A DNA stretch of 64,000 nucleotides. Origin: Metallyticus violacea (lineage: Eukaryota; Arthropoda; Insecta; Mantodea; Metallyticidae). The stretch spans positions 70,588,001 through 70,652,000 of the forward strand of contig CM060834.1 in assembly GCA_030762175.1 (NCBI GenBank), given 5' to 3'. Position numbers and translations under genes: made by a program. Below, piece after piece: positions 36,035 to 46,340 of this stretch (its first letter is position 1; each line of letters starts with the position of its first letter). Below the pieces are notes generated by a model. It did no database searches. It had not been told where the DNA came from and was given only the letters and a program-made list of their open reading frames with translations.

Positions 36035-36048
36035 TAAAACTACGTCAG

Positions 36049-36830
36049 TCATGGCACATTCCTCATATTGTTTATTGCATTTACAGACATTAGTTCTTCT
36101 TGTGCAATTGCTGCAATATCTTTCGTAATATGCCTATCTTGAAACAGCATACGGTAAGATCTGTGGGCTGGCAACAATTCCTTTCTAATGACCCTATCAT
36201 CAACCATTTTCTCAATTGAAGGTAATGAGAGATCAGCTGTATGCGCTGTAGTGGAGTCTTGTTGAAAAACGAATGTTACATTCATTGTCCGATAATTATG
36301 TGAATATATTATCGCTGCACATTCAGGGAATTTTCATCAAATATAAAATTCTCTAACATTACTGCACACCATATAGTAATCCATGGCAATTCGTGTACAA
36401 GATCGGGTATTTCTGCGCTCCAGTATTTATTTTGTGTCACTACATTTCGATTAAGAAAAAAATAACGTGACTCAATAGTTATTAGTAACATTATCCAAAA
36501 CCCAGCTGCAGACATTTGCTCTACTTACTTTACACGTGGTTACAAAAGTGACATTACACAGTTTTAATTTTATGTTTTGGTAGCGAAATTCCTGTACACG
36601 TCTTCGCAGAGATTTATTTGGAAATTTCTCTGACCTTTCTCCAGTTTCGTAATTTTTCTCCTGGGTAAGCACAAATCTCTTTGATTTCGGTCTCTTATCG
36701 AGAACAAACCCTGTTTCCCTAAACCGATTCATAAGATTAAAAACAGTGCATTTGCGAGGTGCAGGAACATCAAGTCGGTATATTACTTCCCTGCAAGAGG
36801 TTGTTTTCACATACAATCATAGAGGAAAAG
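36049..36830 (-). pseudogene. mariner/IS630-like transposase, nearly full length, broken
   Basis: Three overlapping minus-strand frames give the whole protein in order. First the DNA-binding part: VPAPRKCTVFNLMNRFRETG, FVLDKRPKSKRFVLTQEKNY and SLRRRVQEF. Then the first catalytic region with LNRNVVTQNKYWSAEIPDLV and ITIWCAVM (family LNGYVNxQNxRYWSAENPH). Then FVFQQDSTTAHTADLSL with the second catalytic Asp, and a decayed third region (LLPAHRSYRMLF where RSPDLTPCDF is expected), followed by the C-terminal helix. Two frameshifts and loss of the last Asp region inactivate it. It belongs to the same class as the remnants at 25700 and 48800. Confidence 0.88.
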
Positions 36831-37735
36831 GCCCCATTCCAAAGGGTACTCACTTATTTGCTTTATAACAATACTACGATAACATAAAAATATAAATAAA
36901 AAACGCTGCGTTTCACGAAATATCTCTTAAGGTTGTTTGAACGGCACAAAGACAAGGCTTCATCAGCTTTAGGCGAGAACACTGAAGGTTAGCAGCAGAT
37001 GCTTTTCCATTGTTTTTGCTTTTGCTCTAGCGGCTGAACGTCTGTTTGAAAGCACTATATGAATCCTTATGATGGCAAAGAAACACATTGGTGAAATAAT
37101 ACTTGTTTTAATGACACGAATATCTTTGTTCAGCTTTTTTGAAGTTAAAGTGAAGGGAAGTATAACACTATTAAGAGATATTAACAAATTTACAATTTCC
37201 ACAAAATAAACAATTTCTTATCTTTTTCCTAATTGCGTTGCAATACATTGCAATAAATACTCCTGAAAATTGGCATTTTCTGCTGTTCACGATTTTAGCA
37301 ACTTCTGACTCCATTTTAAACGTAATAAGCAAAACGCTCATCCAGTAGTATCAAAATATGACCAAAGTACCAATTTTGCTCTGGTTTCATAGAGACAGCT
37401 CTCCTGTAAGCTGTTATGCTCAAGTTGCAACGTGTTCGCAGAATCAACAATTGTAAAAGAATGTGTTTGAAAAAACTTAATTTAAACTTCGCTATTTCCC
37501 AATGACCTCTACAATAAATATTTTTCAATAAAGTGTTGTTTGCTTCGTCTTGTATAGTGACTTTCAAGGAAGGAAAGTGATACAAAGTGTTGTGCTCAGT
37601 CGAAAGAACCACAATCTAAGAATACTCTGGTAAATGACAAGCCTTTAAAACGTTATATCGGCAGCTTTCTTCTCTCTGTGAATTAAATGCAGATGAAATA
37701 AATTCATTTTAAGTGTTCTTTGCTCAATATAAGAC
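36831..37735. other. unannotated DNA
   Basis: No feature is supported. Confidence 0.5.
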
Positions 37736-38600
37736 AGCGTTCTAAAAGTTCTTAACGCAATATTTATTTTTTAAAATTTCAACACAGTCCCCTTGTAAAT
37801 CAATACATCTGGTTCAACGACTTTCCAACTTTTAACACCTTCAGTAAAATAAAATTTGTCCAACTGTGAAAATAAGTATCTGTCTCAGCTTCAAGCTCAC
37901 CATTTAATGTAACTATTTATCCACCCAGCAATTCCTTAAGGTTTGGAAACAAAAAAATTAACACCGGGAGTCAAATCCGGTTAATTTGGCGGACGTGGAA
38001 GCACTTGGAAGCGAAAGTTATGTATTTTTGCAGCAACATCCCAGACGTGTATGAAAGCGCATTTTCATAATAAAAGAGAACTTTATTTTAACAAAGTGTG
38101 AACGTTTAACCTGAATAGCATCCTTCAGTTGGTCCAGTTAGTGAAGCGTAATACTCCCCGATGAAGGTTCTGCCCTTCTGGAAGCTGGTATAAGGGCACC
38201 ACATCATGAGAATACCAAAAAATCGTATCCATGACTTTTCCTTCAAATAAGCAATGAAACGCCAAAGAAACTCACTGGAATTGCGTTTAAAAAGTCTAAA
38301 TTTTCCTGCGAAATGTTCATTTCAATGCGTTTTTGGTATATTGGTATATTGTTAACAAACGCGGACCCATCAAGCGGAAAGATTCACGTAGAATGCAGTG
38401 GACAGACTCAGAGAGATCTTTGCAAGGGCTAAATCGCTCACCTTCAATCGGCGATCATTGAGGTTTGTCACAATCTCATGGTCGTAGCAGTTTTAGGAAC
38501 CCCTAAGCGCTAATCATCTTGAATGGATGTACGACCAGCTTAAATCCAGCAGTCCACTTTTTAACCTTCGAAAACAAAGGGAAGAATCCTGTAATGAGGA
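37736..38600 (-). pseudogene. mariner transposase, nearly full length, broken
   Basis: The minus strand reads, in order: KVKKWTAGFKLGRTSIQDD (end of the first helix-turn-helix and linker), PKTATT, VSDLALAKISLSLSTAFYVN (second helix-turn-helix), ...TFIGEYYASLTGPTEGC, VLFYYENALSYTSGMLLQKY (second catalytic region with Asp changed: HDNAP to YENAL), a decayed third region and the C-terminal block ending near TAAATATTGCG. Many frameshifts separate the pieces. It is a longer copy of the same subfamily as 33215-33569, in opposite orientation about 4.5 kb away. Confidence 0.85.
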
Positions 38601-39174
38601 ATCTACCTACTTTTCTGTTTCTGTTGCGGTTAAATCTCTTAAAACGAAGTATACTTTATCTTTGTTCGTATTTCAGTTTTATTCATTTTGTAGAAAATGT
38701 TAACACTAGGTTGTTTACACGATCGTCAAAGCACATGACCTTGTTTACTTTACTTGTCTGAAACGTTACAGCGCGTCATCTAAAGGATGATGCTTAACAA
38801 CTATCATAGTAATTTGGCCATCCTACACATACTGAATCAGATCGAGAACTTGTACAACACCCCTAGTACATAACAGGGAGGATGACGGAGGACGAACTCG
38901 TATAATTTCCCAAAGCCTTTATATAAATCTTAATTTTAACGTTTTCTTAATTTTGTATCTTTTAAACATTAGGTATCTATATAGAAATTTGTTTAATATT
39001 GTATCTTTCTCGATTAAAATATTGACCACAAGGGAAATATAAAATGATGCTATAAGATAATTTAAAAGTCGATTGGAGCGAGAAACCATCCTGAAATTTA
39101 ATCTATCTCTTCCTGAGTCTGCTCTATAGAAATAAAAGTGTATCATAAAACAAAGTTGCATAAATGAATTACAA
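38601..39174. other. unannotated DNA
   Basis: The first ~60 bases may be the degenerate N-terminal end of the preceding mariner; nothing else is supported. Confidence 0.45.
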
Positions 39175-39189
39175 AACAACAATAACAAC

Positions 39190-39224
<35 letters not shown>

Positions 39225-39225
39225 C
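39175..39225. repeat. (AAC)n(AAT)n microsatellite
   Basis: The same AAC-to-AAT transition as at 24694, about 50 bases long. Confidence 0.95.
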
Positions 39226-39356
39226 ATGAAGTTTGTTAGAAGTGCAGCATGCTGTAAAGATTAGATCTCAAGGGAAGCTAAAACTTTATGGAAAAACAAT
39301 ATTTAAAATAAAGAAAACAGCAAAGAATTGTTAGAAATTCATTCTTCTTTTTCTCA

Positions 39357-39596
39357 TTGGAGCTATTGCCCGGGGTGAGCCTTGGGCTGCCTCGGCGTCC
39401 TCTGCTTCCTCTATTTCCGTCTTACGACTTCATTGATAAGGATCAGTATTACAGGGGGACATGCAGGCCGGTACCTATCACGCCACCTCTCCATCAGGTA
39501 GCTTCCTATTATGCTCACCTTCTAGACCTCCCTAACTCAGAAAAATCCCTAAGGGAGTCGAACCACCAGTCAGCAATCCAGAAGAGACCTAATTAA
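39357..39596 (+). other. GC-richer open frame, unrecognised
   Basis: A 79-codon frame in an isolated GC-richer patch reads LPGVSLGLPRRPLLPLFPSY and later ITPPLHQVASYYAHLLDLPN. It is Pro- and Leu-rich. The surroundings on both sides are very AT-rich, so the patch has a different origin, perhaps a retroposed transcript piece or transposon tail. No family is recognised. Confidence 0.25.
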
Positions 39597-41655
39597 TCCA
39601 ATTTCACTCTTTTAATCATGTCTATTTTACAAAATTCCATTTCAGCAAATTAATCCATATATTTTAAAATCTAGAACAAGAAATTCAAAATCCCAACTAA
39701 ATTGTAATTACCCTTTCACTGTTTATTTATTTATTTTTTTTAAAGTGAAGTAACCAACTACATTTTACTGTGTTTTAAGTTTGGTCAACAAGTTAAAATC
39801 TATAAATATACATAAATGCATTACACATGCATACACAACTAGCTACGTTTTTATAACCGAAAAAGTACAAAAATAGCATTCATTTATAAAATACAATAAA
39901 CTCGTAGAGAAACAACTGACCCCGGGGACAAGTTATTTAACTAAGATGTATTGAAACTATTTTAGTAAAAAATTGTTTATTTTTGGCTTAGATATTACAA
40001 AATAGAGATAAAGCTTTCAGACTTTTCTTTAAAACGTGTATATTTAATATTTGAAACTCCAAGGCCTTTCATATCACTAACTGCAAAACTCCACTATATT
40101 GGAATTTATGAGAAAGGATTTGTGATAATTGATATTTTAAATGCACTATAACATCATAAAATGAAAACATTGCATTGACTTAAAACTTGTGCGTTTAACA
40201 AAATATTTAAAATTATCATCTGCACAATTTACATCACTATCCATAATGACAAGGGATCTCGGCCTTGACTTTTTCATAAACTTTTCAGTATTTTACATCA
40301 GAAAATAATGAAGAAACCTAGATTTTGTAACCAATATAACTTAAGGTTTTAGTTTACCTTGTTGTTTATTCCTTCAATTGTTCTATCAACGCCGTTCTAA
40401 ATTATAAGCAACGAAAGTAAAAAAAATATTCATTTTGCATTTTTTCATTATTATATTCCGATTTCATAATATATATTCTTAAAGCTTTCCTCCTGGTGCT
40501 ACAAATCCGAGCTTTCTTCCTCCTACAGTTCTGAGCAAACGCAAAGCATTTAAATTACTTCAGGGCGTTAACTTTCATTAAAAGACAAAATAGAACAAAA
40601 GCAGAGGTAACGTATTTTGGAATAATAAACTTTAACTCTGTCGGAAATGTAAGGAATACCGCTTACAAATAAATAAAATTTACTTCCAATTTATTTTATT
40701 TGCAAATTTAATATCCATTTTAAATCATATATAAACATATTGGGACACTATGAAAATAAATACAGGACTTTTCTAGGCTGTACCAGTATTTCAATATTTT
40801 CAGATAGAAAGTTTACCTCTTGTCAGAATAATTCTATACGGCGAAAAACACTTGGTAATTTTACAGTTTCCTTTTTTCTGGAGTAAAATTTCAAGTATTC
40901 AATTGCAAACAACAAAATTTTGGCTATGGAAAATGTGCAATATATTTGAAAAGAACGCGCATTTGCTTATAAATTCTGACTGATTAGAGGAATGATATGT
41001 TTTGTGATACAAATTAAAATTAAAAAAAAATAGTTAAGGATACCAATTAGGAATAGCAGACCGATGTGAGATAGAACCAACTACTTTTGTTTTTTCCCAC
41101 TATTTACTACCTCTAAACAATATGAAGACCTGATTTGTATGTTCAAATGTTTTATGTACAGCATTAAAGCAATAAATTCTATAGAAAAGCTAAAAATTCG
41201 AAAAATATAAAGAAATGCGATACTTTGTGCAATATACTAGATGGAAGGGGAATAAAACCAGAAGGAAATCTGCGTTATGAGCACACTCTTTGATATTTCA
41301 TGATTTGTAGACAAACGTTTTGGAAACAAGGGACATTTGGCAACCAACCACGCTTTCCTCTGGTAGCTACTGGAATGACATTACTGTGCAGAGGAGTGTT
41401 AAGGATGGGTGGTTCGTGGAAGAGGGGAAATGTCACCGCTGCCTGTTGCGCACTGAATGTCGGAAAGCGGCTGCGTTTACATTGCAGCAGTTGTATCACG
41501 GAATGGTATTATGTTCGATAGAGGCATTTACTTCTTAAGGCAGTTCTTTTGGAAAAAAAAGTTTCAACGTTTAATGTAGGTAATAAAAACGAAAAACACA
41601 TTTATTTTAACTTCGAGTAAAAAAATGTTATGCACTTGAGCATTTACTTATACAC
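39597..41655. other. unannotated, very AT-rich DNA
   Basis: No gene is supported. A GC-richer stretch near 41300-41530 is open in three frames on both strands; the mutual openness and lack of any family signature argue for chance. Confidence 0.5.
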
Positions 41656-41667
41656 AATTAAACACCA

Positions 41668-41946
41668 CCACCACCGCCACGGGTGGCCGAGATCACTAAG
41701 GTGCGGACTGGTGAGCGGGAGGTCTGGGGTTTGATTTCCATCAGGACCGTTCTCCCTGACTGAGGTTTTATCCAGGTTTTCCTCAGTCCTCATAAATGGC
41801 ACATGCCGGGGAGATACCCCCTAAACTTAGGATTGGAACGCTTCCTTGAAAAAAAAATTCCCATTTACGTTTCACTTCATGTATCATCAGTGTCCATTGC
41901 CTGTGGTGCCTCAGTAGTAAAAATGGGCGTTAAACACTATTAAAAA
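41668..41946 (+). mobile_element. SINE family B copy with target-site duplication
   Basis: Head with GGTGGCCGAGATCACTAAGG (box A) and a damaged box B (GGTTTGATTTCC), the CAGGTTTTCCTCAGTCCTCA middle and the GGGCGTTAAACACTATTAAA tail. Flanks AATTAAACACCA (41656-41667) and AATTAAATACCA (41947-41958) match at 11 of 12. Confidence 0.92.
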
Positions 41947-42054
41947 AATTAAATACCAACTAGATCTCGTATAGTACATTGAGTTCAAATATCACTAAAA
42001 AAAAAAAAACGTAATCATTCGATAAAACGAAATATTTTATTTAATAACTTAGAT

Positions 42055-42234
42055 CAGGAGTGGCCTCGTCGAGTCATATCAGAGCTATACTATGCCAGCA
42101 AAGCACAGCAGCGAAGAATCACAGTATGTTATCCATCGATGGCATTATGTTATGACTACCTTGGATTGCTGTCCACCTTTCAGAAGTGATACTGGCTGGA
42201 AAACTCTAGTTTGACTCGATGTTCGCCACTCCTG
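42055..42234. mobile_element. 180-bp hAT-type MITE
   Basis: The ends are inverted repeats: CAGGAGTGGC at 42055 and its exact complement GCCACTCCTG ending at 42234. Similarity continues inward (TCGAGTCATATCAGAG against TCGAGTCAAACTAGAG). A start of CAGG followed by GTGGC and 8-base flanks (ACTTAGAT and ATTTGGAA, five of eight) fit a hAT origin. It has no coding capacity. Confidence 0.8.
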
Positions 42235-43159
42235 ATTTGGAAGAATACAATTAAAATAGAATAATTTAATTTATTTAAATATTCAGTGAACGTTGCCATG
42301 ATATGGTACTTATGAGCAAAGATACACGCTATAGCTGAACCATGAAGCGGAATTTAAAAAAAGACACCAATGTAGACGTTTGTCGTCATAGACGTTGACG
42401 TAACTGCCATCCTGGGTTAGTTCAGGGTTTGGTATTACAGCTGGGTTTTTCAGATTGATTCTTCTGGGGTGAAAGGAGTATAACAAAATCACAATGGATA
42501 GAAATCTATGGAGTTTATTAACGTTTGTTATTACCACACAACAGTACAGGTTTCTGATTACGATATGCTTAACAATTATTATTAGATGCAGACTGGATAC
42601 GAGACAGACGTGTCATAATTTACGTATATTTCTCTCTCGAAAACAGTTTTTTTTTGTCCTTTGTAGCTCATATACTATTTTCCTATATGGATATTAGTTC
42701 AAACTTGTAACTCCTGTCATTCGCCTCAAATAATAAATTTGTAATTTTTCCACGAAATGTTAACCGCCACTTATCTTTACGTAATGTTAAAATGTAGCTT
42801 CCTTTATGGAGTACGAACCACGATCTTTGCTAATGGAATTTAAACACAACTTCTCTCTACGGAATCCAATGCATAACTAACATTCTGAAATGTAAACGTA
42901 ACTTATTACAATAAGATTGTAGTAATACTGTACATTACAATGCATTATATTTTCAACATACCAAGTGCATGAAATTCGTTAATTTCTATTTAGTCGGAAT
43001 AAAGCTGTATCTCGTGTACCATTCATGTACACATTATTAATGTTATTACTCTTACCATTGGTTGATTCACTTAGTATTATAATTTTCTTATCTGTAGTTT
43101 AATCTTATCATTTTCTTGACTATGTATGTGTTTCTTTGGACCGTTATACTTTTATATTA
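42235..43159. other. unannotated AT-rich DNA
   Basis: No feature is supported. Confidence 0.5.
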
Positions 43160-43820
43160 TAAATATAGCCATAAAGGCCAACAAACATTAACACATACAT
43201 TGTAATAGCCCTCATCTCATACATGAAATCTACACAAATGAACTTACTAGATTTATACGATTTAAAACGTATTACCAACGAATATTTGTTATTTGAATTG
43301 AAAATTAAAGACCTTACCTAACCTAAAAACATGTACAAACGAGTTATTAAATTCATATAATTAAAAACACATGATCAATGAATGTTTGGAGCTTTAAATC
43401 TAATATTATAGTGTTTATTTAACGTAATAACATACGCAAATGGATTTCTTAAATTAACATAACTAAATAGCTATTACCATAGATGTTTGTAACTTTATAT
43501 TGAACATTATATCCTTTACTTAATCTAAAACATGAAAATGAACTTATTAAATGAATATAATTAAAACATGTAATCAATGACTGTTTTGAGTTTCAAATCA
43601 AATATTATAGCTTTAATCTTGCATAATAACATACGTAAATGAACTTTTTAATAGCTAAATAGCTATTACTGTAGCTAAATAGATATTGCTATTAAATGTT
43701 TGTGGCGTTATATTGAGCATTATAGCCTTTACGTAATATACAACCATGTGAAAATGAACTTATCAAAATAGTATAATTAAATAACTGCTATCAACGAGTG
43801 TTTAGGGCCCTAAGTCGGAT
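43160..43820. repeat. degenerate tandem array with ~100-bp period
   Basis: An AT-rich unit recurs at about 100-bp spacing. The anchor resembling ATTATAGCCTTTAC falls at about 43205, 43306, 43406, 43508, 43605 and 43721. Other parts recur in the same order: ACATGTAAATGAACTTATTA, TATAATTAAAACATG, ATCAATGAATGTTTGGAGCT. Copies differ by substitutions and small indels. At least six units are seen. It has no open frame and matches nothing else in the window. Confidence 0.75.
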
Positions 43821-44434
43821 ATTTTCCGTTTCGCACTGTCTGTCGAATTTCAGTTTTTAAAATGTACTAGAACTCAGTCTCCACAGCACACGCACCCCCT
43901 TACACCAAACCGGTTTAGAGTGTGTAGCACGTGTCTTCAAACTTTCTGCAATCGCGCACTGTTAGGTACTGTCGCAACATCGAATGTTGTTACATTGGAT
44001 ACCAGTAATTCACTAAATCATATAATAAAATGTATTACTGCATTCTAAATTAGCAACATTATAGAGAGTTGGCTTAAGAGGAGAAAAGATGTTGCAACGT
44101 TTGTCCTGTTAAGAAGTACGTGTTTAACTACCTTTTTCTGAGCTGTAACTTCTCTTAGGTAGGAGAGTTCAAACCACCAATCTTATTAAAGTTTCCAAGA
44201 AACGACATCCAATCGCCACTTTAAAGTAACGGGCGTTTTCATATAACGGACATACCCTCACGCTCAACAAAAGAAGTCAACCAACACTACGATAATGTGA
44301 TTGCAACAGTATGCCTAGTTGTAATTATTCCGTTTTTCAATTACAAGGTATGAAACATGTTTTGTTGTTGTTGTTGAAATACCCTTTCAAGATTTAAAAT
44401 TAATGCCTTTTTAATTTTTTTCTTTATATAAGAG
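43821..44434. other. unannotated DNA
   Basis: No feature is supported. Confidence 0.5.
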
Positions 44435-45498
44435 GCCGAGTCAAAAAAGTAAAAACTTAATTTAGCACAAAATTACGCATATAAACAACGAATATCTATA
44501 TCCTTCTACTGAAGGAACAAGTGCGCTCGACATCTTGGGAAATGTGACGTCAGCAAGCATAACAAGATAGCAGTCCCCTGTAAACATGCACTAGCGATGA
44601 GCATCGGGCAATCTGTTTTTGGAGGGTTTCTGAGGACGAGAATTCAACAGTTTTCCTTGAAGTAAAAATATTCCTGTTCAGCAGGTTTGTGAGTGGCACA
44701 GAAGGGTGGAGTGATGCATCTGCACTGGTCGACCATAACACCACATAATATCGCTGCAGTAGAGCAAGTGATATGAGACAATCGGCGGGTAACAATCGAC
44801 GAAATGGCTTTAGAATTAACGATCAGCTATGGCTCTGCGCATCACATTCTGTAGTCTCCACTAGAAGGGCACCAAACAAACTCGTTCCTGAACTGAAAGA
44901 ATGGCATGTTGGTGAAACACTTACGATGCCATGAAGTCGTAGGAAATGGTTTTCTAAAGCGTGTTTCCAGTTATAGACCAAGTAAGCCAGCAAAAATTGG
45001 TGGCCAAGACCCTAAACGTTCGATACAACTTTGTCAGTCAGTAAAATGATGCTCACGCTCTTCTGGGACTCTGAATGTCCAATCTGCTTGAAAACCATTT
45101 GAAATCAGCAGGTCGAAATGTTGAGGTTTGTTCAAAATTAGTGTTCTCTTGCAGTATGATAATGCAAGATCTCACACAGCTCATACAAAGGTACAAAAAA
45201 TTGCAAATCTTCGTTTTGAGTGTATACCACATCCTGTTTCCGATCATCGTGTCTTTGGACCATTCGAAGAGGCGCTAGGCGGGAAGAAGTCCGCACAGAC
45301 GATGAGGTGAAAGACGCGGTGCATGGGTGGCTAAGCACTGTCACAAGTGTTTGTTTCTCACGGAATCCAGGCATTGGTGAATCGATGGAACACCTTAGTT
45401 GAACTTGGTGGAGAATATATTGAAAAATTAATAAGAGTTTTCAATCCAATGGATATTTTTTATGAATAAAAATTATTAAGGTGGCTTTTTGATTCAGT
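44435..45498 (+). pseudogene. mariner element with both ends, transposase broken
   Basis: Both terminal inverted repeats are recognisable: CCGAGTCAAAAAAGTAAAAA at the left and, reversed, CTGAATCAAAAAGCCACCTT at the right, with TA on the left side (44427-44430). Inside, the plus strand reads RVTIDEMALELTISYGSAHH (helix-turn-helix; first residue approximate), LQYDNARSHTAHTKVQKIAN (second catalytic Asp), LRFECIPHPVSDHRVFGPFE (third region, shortened) and EVKDAVHGWLS with the C-terminal GEYIEK-like end. This is a different subfamily from the 33 and 37.7 kb copies, close to the HsMar2-like group. The element is about 1.06 kb, shorter than the usual 1.3 kb, and has many frame breaks, so it is dead. 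Confidence 0.85.
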
Positions 45499-45585
45499 TT
45501 TATAGAATCGTTTCCTTAGCTAACGAAGTCTGCTCTCCTTTCATTCGGTACATCATACAGTAGGTAAGTATTTTCTAAGGCTAAT

Positions 45586-45874
45586 GTCGATCCTGGTGAT
45601 GTAGTGGTAACCATACTTGCCTCCTAAACCCAAGATCGCGGGTTCAAACCCTGCCAGGATCGATGGGCGTAAAAAACCTAAGTATGGCTTCCTTCGGAAG
45701 GGAAGTAAAGCCGTGGGTCCCGTGTCGTACATTTACGGCAGGATAAAGAACCTTCAGTCTGAAAGAAGAGACCTCTGAGCAAAATTTGTCGGCCGTTTCA
45801 CGCCCTGAATTGAATGAAATGCTGATGACCTGATTTGTTAAAGAGCGTCCGCAAATAAACCAAATAAATAAAAA
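45586..45874 (+). mobile_element. SINE family A copy with target-site duplication
   Basis: Full head (GATCCTGGTGATGTAGTGGT, box B GGTTCAAACCC), body and tail. TTCTAAGGCTAAT lies at 45573-45585 and again at 45875-45887, a perfect 13-bp duplication. Confidence 0.97.
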
Positions 45875-45887
45875 TTCTAAGGCTAAT

Positions 45888-46029
45888 TAAATTCAATTCG
45901 TACCGAGTATATACGATTTTCTTCTATCTAGTTCGTATTAAATAGTGTAAAACAAAGACTTATATTTTCCCTCTTGCTAATGTTAAGCAGCAATAAAAAG
46001 AACGCGAAGTAAGGAAACGTTTTGTTACA
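45888..46029. other. unannotated DNA
   Basis: Nothing is supported. Confidence 0.4.
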
Positions 46030-46340
46030 TGGGCGCGAGATGCTCGTTTCCAAAGAAACGCGGTACCTAGCAAGCCCATAAACACCGCTCGGGCGAATTC
46101 CTGCTGCACACTTAACGACATTTTCGTGCGGCCGTTAAGTCGTTACTCCCTATCTGTTATTTACTGCAGCTCTTTATATTGCCGCGAAACGGGTGGCAAA
46201 GAACTGCAGGGCTTTAGTTAATTTTATGACGTCGACATTCTCTGCCCACTATATTCTGTCGGTCAAGTAGCCCCATTGCTCGGATTTAATGCGTTCCTAG
46301 GGGCTTTGGCTTGTTTAGTAGCTCGGTAATTTGCAACTGA
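46030..46340. other. CpG-rich non-repetitive island
   Basis: CG dinucleotides are much denser here than in the surroundings (GGGCGCGAGATGCTCG, GTGCGGCCG, TTGCCGCGAAACGGG, GACGTCGAC). ACTTAACG (46110) and CGTTAAGT (46133) form a small hairpin. No frame is long. It could be a regulatory element, a promoter or a conserved noncoding block. Confidence 0.35.

Noticed and set aside
41275..41538. Three overlapping 72-74 codon frames on both strands
   Set aside because: Mutual openness in a GC-richer patch without any recognisable motif is best explained by chance.
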